From Parachlorella kessleri (lineage: Eukaryota > Chlorophyta > Trebouxiophyceae > Chlorellales > Chlorellaceae): a stretch of DNA of 15,094 bases. This document shows positions 8,001-15,094 of this stretch, one piece after another. The DNA is taken from the NCBI GenBank assembly GCA_001598975.1, contig BBXU01000360.1, positions 1-15,094 of the forward strand, in the 5' to 3' direction. The position numbers were made by a program, and so were the translations under genes. Under the pieces are notes generated by a model. The model worked only from the letters and a program-made list of their open reading frames with translations. It did not search any database and was not told the origin of the DNA. Position 1 is the stretch's first letter. Every line of letters begins with the position of its first letter.

Positions 8001-10835
8001 ACAATCAGACAGCAGTGGCACCTGGAGACTTGCAGGCACCGCCTTTCACAAGGCCTCGCTACGACATGCTCCGTAGGTAGCTGGGTAGCTCGAGCCACGC
8101 CCAAGAAGGTCTGGAGCAATGATCTTGTGTGGCGCCCTGGTGCAGGTGAGGAGCGGCATGTTGACCTGAGGTGCTGGATGGCGCGCGCATCTAGGGCCCT
8201 GGCCACCATAGGAGCCAACCTGGGCATGCCTGACAGTGAGGTAAGCGGAGCTTGTGGCCCTGTGGTGCAAATGTCCTTTGTGGCAGGCAGGCGCTGGCCC
8301 CCTGTAGACACCCCGCCTTGGCCTGCCATAGGGTGTGCAAGCGGGTGGTCCAATCCCTCTAGCAGTGCTCCCCAGACTGGCGCTTGGACACGTAGAATGA
8401 GCCACTGGGCACCCCGGCCTTGGCATGCCTGGGGGGATGGAGGTGACGGGGGACGGGGGGTGGCTTCATCACCCGGCAACTGCCGGTCTTGGCTGGATGT
8501 CGTAGGTGAGCCCGTTTGCTGCCACGGCTGCTCTCCTGGAGGATTTTGAGCTGCTGAACCGGCTACACCTGGACCCCACGACCGGCCAGTACCGGGACTG
8601 GGGCAACCACACAGAAGGGGTGGAGCTGAGGAAGCCGGTGGGTGTGGGGCGGGGTAGGGTAGGGAAGGGGGGTTGGATGACATGGACGTGAGGTGATCCA
8701 GAGGGTGCGGTGGGGGTGAGGGGGGTAATGTGTGCCCTTCTCAAGTTTCAGGGGATGCCCTTTGTGGGGAGCACCAAAGACCCTGGTGCTGTGGGAGCAC
8801 TGCTAAGTCCGAACACTTTGAAACTCAGCCAGGCTGCAGCCTGCCGGTTTGAAGCCAGCCACTCAGTACAAGTGGAACAGCAGGGAATCCGTGCCTTGCG
8901 TGCTGCCCAACCTGCAGGTGATGGTGATGCGAAATGGGCGGCAGCAGCCATATGGGGAGAAGAGGAGGGTGGTGCATGAGGCCCCCAGGCAGCAATTTGT
9001 GCCGCACTTTGGGTGAGGACCTGGAATCTGCTTCCCCAGCATCTCAAGTCGCTTCCTGCCCAACACGCCTTGGGTACCAAGTGTCCCCCAACTTGTGGTT
9101 GGTCCTCCCCTTTTTCCTGCTTGCCTTGATATCTGTAGGTTTGCTAGCCTGCGCAATGCGTGAGGTGAAGCAACCGCTTCTGCCATGGTACATTTGCAAT
9201 CCTTCTACCATTGTCAGGGGAGCTATCCTATTGTACTCTCGTGTGACCAAACCCTTGCTGAGCAGTTTTGTGAGTTGCCTGGCGGCCTGTACTTTGCCTT
9301 CTCCACCCCCCCTGTCCCCATCTCGCCTACCTTTATAGTCATGCATCCATTGAAGCCTATGACCATTACTTCCAGTTGTCATTGATTTGCACACCTACAT
9401 GTTATGTCCGCCCCGCCTGCCTGCAGTTACGTCAGCCTCTTCCCGCTGCTGATGCACCTGATGCCCGCGGACTCCCCGGTGCTGAAGCAGCAGCTAGACT
9501 TGCTGAGGGACCCTGACCACCTGTGGACCGAGTTTGGGCTGCGCAGCCTGAGGTGCGCTGGTAGATGGCTTGGATATGGATAGTGGCATGGCCATTAAGG
9601 TCGGCAGTGGGCGTGTGTGTCTGTGTGGTGGGTGGGTGTGGGCGTGCGTGTGGGTGTGCGGTGGTGTGGGTGTGGGGGGTGGGGCGGGGGGTGCATGTAC
9701 CTCAAGGAACAGGGGCGAGGATGCATATGATGACAGGAGGCAAGGCCTTCAATGGAATCACTGGACACAGTGACCTGCCTTCAAGGCCCAGTGGCTTTCA
9801 TGATGTGTGGGTGTGGAGTACAATCTTGCTTGAGCGCCGTTTTTTGCATGGTGCGTATGTTGCAGTCTGCTTACACAGCTCTGTGGCCTTTGCTGGGCCC
9901 TGTGCGGATCCAGGTAAGGCGTGTGCACCCTTCCTTGCGTGCTGCAGCAAGTCAAGCTCGCTGTACAACCAGTACAACACTGAGCACGACCCTCCCTACT
10001 GGCGCGGCCCCATCTGGATCAACATCAACTACCTGGCAGTCCAGGTATGGCAGCGCAGCAGGGTACAACACATACAGCTGGTGGTGATTGCGGTGGTTGT
10101 CACCTAGGGAAGAGCTAAGGAGCTGATATGACACCAGCAGGTGCTAATGGTGGCAGGCGATGCGGAGGAAGGGATGAGTTAGGGGCAAACTTTGACAGGA
10201 TGGTACTGTGATGCTCTGGGTGTATGGGGTGTAGTGGGAGCTGACTGGTTGTACTTGATCGGGGGCACAGGAAATGCTGGCCTGGGTGTCTGGCGCATGT
10301 CGTCGCCAAGGTGGCCCAACATGAAGTAGGTAACCCATGATGTAAGCTAGCTTGCAGGGTTGCCTCATGGGCAGCTGCCTGTGCTGCCTTACTCCTGCAC
10401 TGCAGTGTACTGGCCTTGCTTGCTCTCATTCCGGAGAGCCCTGTCCTCGGTCTTGTGCCCACCTGTGCCCACACTTGTGCCCTGCCCTCCCCGCCCACCT
10501 TCCTGGGGGCAGGCACTCTACTGTGACCCTTTGGCAGCACCAGCAGAAAACCGACCCTACCGCCCGGCAGGTAGCCCAACTCTAGCACTAGAGTGCTTCC
10601 CATCGCTGCCATGCAGGCCTTGCACCATTATGCTAGCGCCCGCGGGCCATACAGCCAGCAGGCGGCCGCGCTGCACCAGCAGCTGCGCTGGAACCTGCTG
10701 CGCAACCTGGTGTGGCAGTACAGCAGGACGGGGTACATCTGGGAGCAGTACGATGACGTCACCGGCGCGGGCAAGGGCTCTCACCCCTTCACTGGCTGGT
10801 CTGCATTGCTAGTCCTCATGGCGGCGGAGCAGTAA
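2018..10835 (+). CDS. GCS1: ER alpha-glucosidase I (mannosyl-oligosaccharide glucosidase, GH63), complete, 18 exons
   Basis: This type II ER membrane enzyme removes the outermost alpha-1,2-glucose from Glc3Man9GlcNAc2 just after N-glycan transfer. Exons: 2018-2120 (least certain), 2209-2277, 2435-2566, 2738-2845, 3119-3210, 3539-4343, 4780-4878, 5162-5318, 5715-5760, 6230-6351, 6868-7069, 7500-7620, 8146-8240, 8506-8637, 8918-9012, 9427-9552, 9948-10044, 10617-10835 (stop TAA). All introns are GT-AG and all phases agree, giving about 939 residues. In order: Arg-rich cytosolic tail (MSLRRRG), one membrane segment (about 36-57), [11 protein letters not shown] (about 91-101), [14 protein letters not shown] (524-537), the glucosidase I substrate motif ERHVDLRCW (688-696), GNHT (750), EHDPPYWRG (847-855) and WEQYD near the C terminus. 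By analogy with yeast Cwh41, where the base Glu also lies 29 residues from the end, Glu910 is the likely catalytic base; the acid is probably Asp in WDEGFH (inference). It is about 100 residues longer than the human enzyme, mostly because of an insertion in the 805-base exon. The alternative first exon 951-1044 is also in phase. Confidence 0.95.
2209..2277 (+). other. GCS1: Membrane-anchor exon with two in-frame acceptor sites
   Basis: This exon encodes the signal-anchor segment [20 protein letters not shown]. Two acceptors exist, CACCGCAG ending at 2208 and CCTTACAG ending at 2241, exactly 33 bases apart and both in phase. Only the upstream one gives a hydrophobic stretch of about 20 residues, enough to span the membrane. 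The downstream one leaves about 12 hydrophobic residues. I therefore chose 2209. Confidence 0.75.
3696..4060 (+). other. GCS1: Acidic and low-complexity insertion within GH63 glucosidase coding sequence
   Basis: In the large exon 3539-4343, after the conserved [20 protein letters not shown] stretch, the frame runs into QQQQ, then a strongly acidic segment ([20 protein letters not shown]), then basic residues (RSRARKG). The family sequence resumes at [14 protein letters not shown] Gly/Ala-rich run and an (AGC)7 tract encoding seven serines followed by DDEGG (4036-4068) come later. These account for most of the excess length over animal and plant homologues. The serine/acidic run resembles a casein-kinase-2 site, although this part of the protein should be in the ER lumen. 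The frame stays open throughout with strong third-position G/C, so I read it as coding. Confidence 0.8.
5399..5510 (+). repeat. Tandem repeat of about 35 bases in the intron after exon 5162-5318
   Basis: TAGTGCCCACAGTAT occurs at 5441 and again at 5476, each followed by a similar tail ending in TGCTGGCGG. A weaker copy (TTGTGCCCACAGTGC) starts at about 5399. Each copy carries a CCCACAG that looks like a splice acceptor. No coding role is apparent. Confidence 0.6.
6101..6185 (+). repeat. CT-rich (CCTCCC)n polypyrimidine tract in intron
   Basis: About 85 bases of almost pure C/T with CTCCTC and CCCCCT units lie in the intron that ends at 6229, just before exon 6230-6351. The - strand therefore has many GGGGG and GGAGG runs, a strong G-quadruplex and triplex candidate. 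Its position 45-130 bases before the acceptor is compatible with a role as an oversized polypyrimidine tract. The Leu-rich open frame across it is a composition artefact. Confidence 0.85.
7593..7705 (+). repeat. GCS1: In-frame 69-base tandem duplication of an exon end plus splice donor
   Basis: The end of exon 7500-7620, encoding DYPRASHPS and followed by the donor GTATGTGTCA, is repeated starting at 7662, exactly 69 bases later. The second copy encodes the same nine residues; its two base changes within those codons are synonymous. It is followed by the same GTATGTGTCA. The frame is open between the copies, so use of the second donor (GT at 7690) would add 23 residues without shifting frame. 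DDYPRASHP is a conserved family motif, so the first copy is the standard one. Confidence 0.85.
7930..7964 (+). repeat. Short (CTGC)n-type tetranucleotide repeat in intron
   Basis: TGCCTGCCTTCCTGCCTGCC and its continuation form a pyrimidine-biased tetranucleotide array in the intron between exons 7500-7620 and 8146-8240. No function is indicated. Confidence 0.6.
8638..8674 (+). repeat. G-run cluster immediately downstream of a splice donor
   Basis: From the donor GTGGGTG at 8638 the intron carries successive runs GGG, GGGG, GGGG, GGG, GGG and GGGGGG separated by one to three bases. This fits the G-quadruplex pattern on the + (RNA) strand. Intronic G-runs next to 5' splice sites are known splicing enhancers in other eukaryotes; a role here is inference. 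Confidence 0.7.
9607..9697 (+). repeat. GT/GGGTG-rich simple repeat in intron
   Basis: A roughly 90-base tract of GTGTGTG, GGTGGGTG and GGGGGGTGGGGCGGGGGG lies in the intron between exons 9427-9552 and 9948-10044. It has potential for Z-DNA or G-quadruplex formation. It also produces long spurious Val/Gly/Cys-rich open frames. Confidence 0.8.
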
Positions 10836-10870
10836 AGCTAGTACATAACTTTCGGCTGGGGTGCAAAAGT

Positions 10871-10875
10871 TTACA
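10871..10875 (-). terminator. Candidate TGTAA polyadenylation signal for thymidylate kinase
   Basis: TTACA on the + strand reads TGTAA on the - strand. It lies 257 bases after the TMPK stop and is the first such element I find downstream of it. It is beyond the opposing signal of GCS1, so the two 3' UTRs would overlap. Confidence 0.5.
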
Positions 10876-10932
10876 AAGAACAAAGAATAGAAGACAAAGA
10901 AGAAGCCTTGAAAAGACTTTGACTGGCTGAAG

Positions 10933-10937
10933 TGTAA
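10933..10937 (+). terminator. Candidate TGTAA polyadenylation signal for glucosidase I
   Basis: This is the first TGTAA after the stop at 10833-10835, about 98 bases downstream, a typical distance for a green-algal gene. Cleavage would be expected 10-20 bases later. Confidence 0.6.
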
Positions 10938-11131
10938 GCAGCCTGCCTGAAGCTGGCAATGCTGAGCCAGTGGAGGGGAGTGTACCTTTTATCCAGCTTC
11001 AAACCTTGCATCCCACACGCGGGCCACTGCCTATGCCTATCATATCATGTCGCCCTGGTGCCCTGTCCGTGGGGAACCCAGCCAATAGCACAGGTGAAAC
11101 TGAGTTCAGGCTAAGGGCTGGCGATGGCCGG

Positions 11132-13099
11132 TTACTGCGTCAGGATGTCATTGCTGCTGCCATCCAATTGCTGAATGCCTTGTAGCTCTCGCCCATCCCA
11201 CAGCTGCCGCAGCGGCTGCCCGCCCTGCTTGCACCGCTCAATCACTGCTGCTGCTTGCTGCCTTAGCTGCTGCTGGACAGCATCTATTGGCTGAGAGGCG
11301 TCCACTGTGTACCAGCTGTCAGCTGCCATGGCATGGAACTGTTTGAGCACCTGCAGATTGGACGAGTAGGAAGGGAGTTGGGCCCTGTGTTTGGGTCGAA
11401 GTACTGCTGTCTCGCAAGCGCCAGCAACACTCGGTGCAAGGGTCAGGCATCTGCCAATGTGATGGATGCTCATCCTTGAGCCATCAATATTTAAAAGTTT
11501 GACGATGCATGGGAATCCTGCAAAAGCACCCTTACCAAGCCAGGAGTATCTGCTGCCCTCAGTAGCCCTTAAGATCCCCCTGCCCCAAACACTCTCCAAC
11601 TGTGCATGTAGTGCTCTGCTACATGCTGCATGCAACCTCTGATGCCCATCCTGCCTAATACACTCCTGTCAGCCCTGTATACCCACAGTACCTCCTCTCT
11701 GATCCCATTGACCGGCCATCCTAATGAATAGACAGGCAAGACGCAGGCTCATTCTGCATTCAACCCTGTCAGCCCAGTATCCCAGTACTTCATCCCTGCT
11801 CGCATTCCCTGCCACCTTCAATAAAAAGACTGAGCCAGTACGCATGGCGGGCTTGCAAGGCACCAAAGGCCAATAAGCCAACACCAGGGGCCACTCACTT
11901 CCTGCTGGAAGTGTGCCTCCTCGTAGCGCTCCTCCCCGTACCCTCCCCGAGCCGCGGCCTGCTCCACTGTCAAATCCAGGAAGAAGACGGCGTCGGGTGC
12001 AGGCAGCGCTGCGAGGAGCACCAACAGGCTATCGGTGCTACCCCAGCCATCCTTGCGTGTGCGACTGTGGAACATGGACAGCAATGTGTTGGCAGGGGCA
12101 GGCAGCCGCAACAGAAGGGAGAACCGGGGATGGCGGGCGTCGCACCTCTTCCATTACATAATTACGCTGCGTACGAACTTAGTGCATGTGCCTGGCGGAC
12201 CAGGGCCTACGCCATTGGACCTTGCTAGTTCCGTCATGTGCAGCAACAGAGATAGTGACTGAGTGCAAATGCATGTCCCACACCAAAACCTTGCAACCCT
12301 CATTGATCCTGTCTGTGCCCCTGCTGACCTGTGTCAGGAGCCATGCACCAAGTACGGTCCAGCCCTGGCAGGCCCTTGGCAGCTGTGAAGGCTACGCCCG
12401 AGTACGCATAGCGGTCCACCACAAGGGTTACCCCAGCTCGGAGCTTCTGTAGGAGGCCTTCCCTGCACTCAACCCAAAGCATCCGGCCCTGGACAACGGT
12501 TCACGGCTACCAAGCCCCTCCTTCGCACTACCTGCCACCTTGGGTAATCTTGTATGGGTGTGGAACTTGCCACACTGGTGTTGTAAAGAGCAGCAGGTCC
12601 CTGTGTGGTGAAACTGGGCAAGGGTGTGCAATGCGCACCTCTTCTCCCAGCGGTTGGCCGAGAAGAGCAGGTGAACTGCGGCATCATCAATGTCGCTCTG
12701 GCTGGTCAAATAGGAGTTGATCATTTTGCCAATAGCTGTGGTGCGGTCTGGGAAACGCCAGAGCTCGGTTTCCACCTGCACAACTGTATATGCTGTTCAG
12801 CTCCCTGTAGCACTTGCAGCCAACCATAGTCAGCGGTGAATATGTAAAGTGCTTTCCTCATCTCGTACCCCTTGCTGCCGCAGGTGCTCCACCAGCATCT
12901 GGCACTGAGTGCTCTTGCCCGCCCTGTCCGCTCCCTCGAACACCAGAAAGGCTCCTCGTGGTGAAGAGCTGGCCATGACGTGGTGTTTGGTACGCCACGG
13001 CCGTGCAGACTGGCCTGCAGTGCTAACCAGCAGTCCGTCCAAGGGAAGTGATCTGCGCAAGCCCCACACCCTGCCAAGACACTGTGTAGGCAGACGCAT
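11132..13099 (-). CDS. TMPK: Thymidylate kinase (dTMP kinase), complete, 5 exons
   Basis: It phosphorylates dTMP to dTDP with ATP, the step feeding dTTP synthesis. On the - strand the exons are 13099-12869, 12775-12639, 12462-12329, 12008-11899 and 11350-11132 (stop TAA). All are GT-AG and in phase, giving 276 residues. Visible motifs are the P-loop [11 protein letters not shown] (55-65, with the Arg typical of the eukaryotic class), LWRFPDR (82-88), [10 protein letters not shown] (112-121), [12 protein letters not shown] with the DRY motif (139-141), and the lid region [12 protein letters not shown] (187-198). The human enzyme is 212 residues. From the internal ATG at 12976 this protein would be 235; from the first ATG at 13099 it gains 41 residues that are Arg-rich with a single acidic residue ([16 protein letters not shown]...), like a mitochondrial or plastid presequence. 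An in-frame stop (TAG) lies just upstream of 13099. A 24-residue tail follows the usual C-terminal QLW. The gene is divergent from adenylosuccinate lyase. Confidence 0.95.
11665..11832. repeat. Two-copy tandem repeat with 100-base period in TMPK intron
   Basis: CCTGTCAGCCC begins at 11665 and again at 11765. Each copy continues with similar GTATCCCAGTAC/TCATCCCTG and CATTCCCTGCCA blocks and ends in AATGAATAGAC or AATAAAAAGAC. It lies in the 548-base last intron of TMPK. No coding or mobile-element features are visible. Confidence 0.6.
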
Positions 13100-13202
13100 G
13101 TGTGACTGCCAGATGTGCAAGCGCTAGTCGGTGTGGCAGGCAGTCATGTTTTCAATACGGCAGAGCAAAGCAGGCTAAGCAGAAACCCCAGCCCGCCACC
13201 AG
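13100..13202. promoter_or_regulatory. Probable bidirectional promoter between TMPK and adenylosuccinate lyase
   Basis: Only 103 bases separate the outermost ATGs of the two divergent genes (274 if both internal ATGs are used). I see no TATA box. A perfect inverted repeat, TGACTGCC at 13103-13110 and GGCAGTCA at 13139-13146, brackets a central AGCGCT palindrome (13120-13125). The arms extend outward with CATG on both sides. Such a symmetric element is a plausible binding site for a regulator acting on both nucleotide-synthesis genes. Promoter activity is inferred from gene layout. Confidence 0.6.
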
Positions 13203-14993
13203 ATGCAGTACTGGCTGCCGCCCCAGCAGCGATCCCAATATTCAAACACGATGCATTCACTCCCTATGAGCTGCGAGCTGCCGAGGCTGCCTCAAGCCAG
13301 GCCGCGGACCTTGTGGCGTGATGGGGCTGCCCCTAGTCGTTTTTCTGCCTGCCATCGGAGAGCGGTCAACCGAAGGTCCTGCCTGCGCGTGTGTGCTGTG
13401 GCAGCGGTAAGCTCCCATGGCATGCACCTGCTTTGAGCATGCGTCGCCTGGAGGAGGCAGGTTCGGTCTAGTTGCGGTATCTTATCATATGCTTTTCCCA
13501 AGGTTACGCTGAGTTAAGCTGAAAGTGACTTACAGCTACTATGCTGTGTTTGATGCTTGGCCTGCAGACCAATGGGGCCACCGCCCAACAAGCCCTTGAA
13601 CTCTCAGAGCTCACTGCCGTTGGGCCGCTGGATGGGTGAGTCGCAAGAACCTCCAGCAAGCTTGCACTCTCGTAGTCCTGCCGTTCTCCTGGCACACTGC
13701 TGGCCTGGCCCTCCCCAGGAAGGCGGCTTGCAGTGAAGGAACAAACCCATGTGTCTAGCGGCGGCTCCTCGCAGGCGGTATGGCAGCAAGGTGGCTGCGC
13801 TGCGCAAGGCCTTCTCGGAGTACGGGCTGACCCGCTTCCGCGTGCTGGTAGAGTGCCGCTGGCTGCAGAAGCTGGCCGAGATCCCCCAGGTCGAGGAGGT
13901 GCCCGGGTGAGTGAACCAGCACCCAGGAATGCCGGGGGCCTCTTGCAAGCACTGACCGAAGCCAGGTTGTAGGTAGCGTTGTGTGTGTGTGAGTCTCTTT
14001 CTGTGTCTGCGCTTCTTGCTTCAGCACTGAATGAGCACATTTACTTGACCGTGGGGGGAGGGGCCCGGGAGAGGGGAGGCATGCCGATATCCTTCGGCCG
14101 CTGACACATCCGTAAAGGGGCCATTGCTGCTTATATCATGCTGACCGTGGGTGTAGTCCGCCACACCAGGCAGCAGGTATCAGGCAGTGTTGGGCCCGTT
14201 CTGAGGACACGGCGCCCTGCGACTGGGCCGCGATTGCGGATGGGGACTTCTTCCACTGACGGCTGCAGTGCTCACTACTGCAGGTTCAGCAAGCAGGCTC
14301 AGGCGGTGCTGGACGGGCTTGCGACTGGGTTCAGCGTCGAGGATGCGCTGGAGGTTAAAAAGGTGAGGCCCTGCGGGACTTGCGTAAGGAACGCATGTCC
14401 TTGCAAGCCACTCCGCCAGCTAACTGTGATTTGGTGGTGCAACAAGGAAGGGCGTCGGTCAGGTGCGCTAGAGTGACCCTGGCCCTAACCTGGTAACTGC
14501 ATCTGCTTGGGATGTCTTTGAGCAAGATGCCTGTGGTCCCTGCGGTGCAGGTGGAGCGCACGACTAACCATGACGTCAAGGCGGTGGAGTACGTGCTCAA
14601 GCGCCGCTTTGCAGACAACCCGGAGCTCGCAAAGGTGTGGGGGCCAATTGCAGCAACATACATCCCTGCTTGCTGTCCACTGTTTTGTGCTGGGTGCCGT
14701 TGCACTGGAACAGGGCTTGCCAAGTCGAGGTGCCCGCTGTGCCGGGGTGCCAGCCCTTGTGGAACGAGGGTGTGGGGGACCAGTTTGGAGGCTCCGCATA
14801 ACAGGCCCGTGGCGACCCCGACTTCTATCCTCCTTCCTGCCCCGCGGCGCTCTTTTGCGCAGGTGCTGGAGTTCACCCACTTCGCGTGCACCAGCGAGGA
14901 CATCAACAACCTGAGCCACGCCCTGATGCTCAAGGAGGCCCTGAGGGAGGAGGTGCTACCCACCATGGACAAGGTCATTGCGGAGGTTGCCAG
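13203..14993 (+). CDS. purB: Adenylosuccinate lyase, plastid-type, 5' part (3' end beyond window)
   Basis: It eliminates fumarate from SAICAR and from adenylosuccinate, two steps of purine synthesis. Exons: 13203-13406, 13568-13635, 13775-13906, 14284-14362, 14551-14634, 14863-14993, all GT-AG and in phase; the donor GTAGGG at 14994 leads out of the window. The order matches bacterial PurB: ELSELTAVGPLDGRYGSKV (spanning two splices), FSEYGLTRFRVLVECRWLQK, VERTTNHDVKAVEYVLK (substrate-site Asn167-His168) and THFACTSEDINNLSHALML (Thr199-Ser200). The offset from the E. coli protein is a constant 77 residues with no gaps. The N-terminal extension is rich in Arg, Ser, Pro and Ala and ends RSCLRVCAVAA, like a chloroplast transit peptide. 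ATG 13203 is used here; ATG 13251 is a possible shorter start. About 232 residues are present; the signature loop SSxMPxKxN and the C-terminal half lie outside the window. Confidence 0.94.
13978..13992 (+). repeat. (GT)n microsatellite in adenylosuccinate lyase intron
   Basis: A short run of GT dinucleotides lies in the intron between exons 13775-13906 and 14284-14362. It is a likely length polymorphism with no functional sign. Confidence 0.5.
14052..14081 (+). repeat. G-run cluster in adenylosuccinate lyase intron
   Basis: The runs GGGGGG, GGGG, GGG and GGGG occur within 30 bases, separated by A, CCC and AGA, which fits a G-quadruplex pattern on the + strand. It is intronic, about 145 bases after a donor. 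Confidence 0.6.
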
Positions 14994-14996
14994 GTA

Positions 14997-15094
14997 GGGG
15001 CGATGTGGGTGGTGGGTGTGGGTGGGTGGGTGTGGTGTGGTGTGGTGGTGGTGGGTGCGTGGTGGTGGGTGTGGGACGCGTGTGTGTGTGTGGT
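14997..15094 (+). repeat. GGGTG/TGGTG simple repeat at the right edge
   Basis: Starting three bases after the donor at 14994, the intron is almost entirely GGTGGGTG, TGGTG and GTGTGTG units and runs off the window. The runs GGG at 15007, 15014, 15020, 15024 and 15028 satisfy a G-quadruplex pattern on the transcribed RNA strand. Its full length is unknown. Confidence 0.8.

Larger units (their letters stand above)
10836..11131. other. Convergent 3' spacer between GCS1 and TMPK
   Basis: These 296 bases separate the GCS1 stop from the TMPK stop. No gene is seen. The spacer holds an A/G-rich stretch (about 10876-10912) and one TGTAA element per strand, arranged so that the two transcripts should overlap. 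Confidence 0.7.

Noticed and set aside
7904..8683. 259-codon open frame on the - strand
   Set aside because: It is antisense to two well-supported glucosidase exons and the introns around them; its Pro/Ser/Gly-rich content is what GC-rich sequence gives by chance.
9565..10107. 180-codon + strand frame through the GT-rich intron
   Set aside because: It is driven by the GTGTG repeat and is out of phase with exon 9948-10044.
14355..14978. 207-codon open frame on the - strand
   Set aside because: It covers the antisense of adenylosuccinate lyase exons 14551-14634 and 14863-14978 and has no recognisable motif.
1..15094. Mobile elements, CRISPR arrays, tRNA or rRNA genes
   Set aside because: I found no terminal inverted repeats with a transposase frame, no regularly spaced repeats with unique spacers and no convincing structural RNA; the repeats present are simple or short local duplications.

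Overview
The window is nuclear DNA from a eukaryote, most likely a chlorophyte green alga. The coding exons are GC-rich with G/C-ending codons. They are split by many short GT-AG introns, and (AGC)n and GT/CT simple repeats are common. The candidate polyadenylation signals are the chlorophyte-type TGTAA. Two genes carry N-terminal extensions that look like organelle targeting peptides, and the adenylosuccinate lyase is the bacterial-like PurB type found in plants and green algae. The lineage is inferred from these signs, not from any comparison.

Layout from left to right: (1) 1-1070, + strand: the 3' end of a leucine-rich-repeat protein gene, cut by the left edge. (2) 1071-2017: no convincing gene; probably the LRR 3' UTR and the promoter/5' UTR of the next gene. 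(3) About 2018-10835, + strand: a complete 18-exon gene for ER alpha-glucosidase I (mannosyl-oligosaccharide glucosidase, GH63), the enzyme that trims the terminal glucose from N-glycans. Every splice phase agrees and the model gives about 939 residues. (4) 10836-11131: a short spacer between two convergent genes, holding a TGTAA signal for each strand. (5) 13099-11132, - strand: a complete five-exon thymidylate kinase gene with two possible in-frame start codons. (6) 13203 to past the right edge, + strand: the 5' part (six exons) of an adenylosuccinate lyase gene with a probable plastid transit peptide.

The two nucleotide-synthesis genes (dTMP to dTDP; adenylosuccinate to AMP, plus the SAICAR step of purine synthesis) are head to head with only 103 bases between their outermost ATGs. 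They very likely share a bidirectional promoter, which contains a centred inverted repeat. Glucosidase I and thymidylate kinase are tail to tail and their 3' UTRs probably overlap.

No mobile element, CRISPR array, RNA gene or new multi-gene system was seen. The most interesting points are an in-frame 69-base duplication of an exon end plus its splice donor in the glucosidase gene, an acidic/low-complexity insertion in that enzyme, an unresolved first exon that may overlap the LRR gene, the divergent TMPK-ASL pair, and several strong G-run/CT tracts placed close to splice sites.
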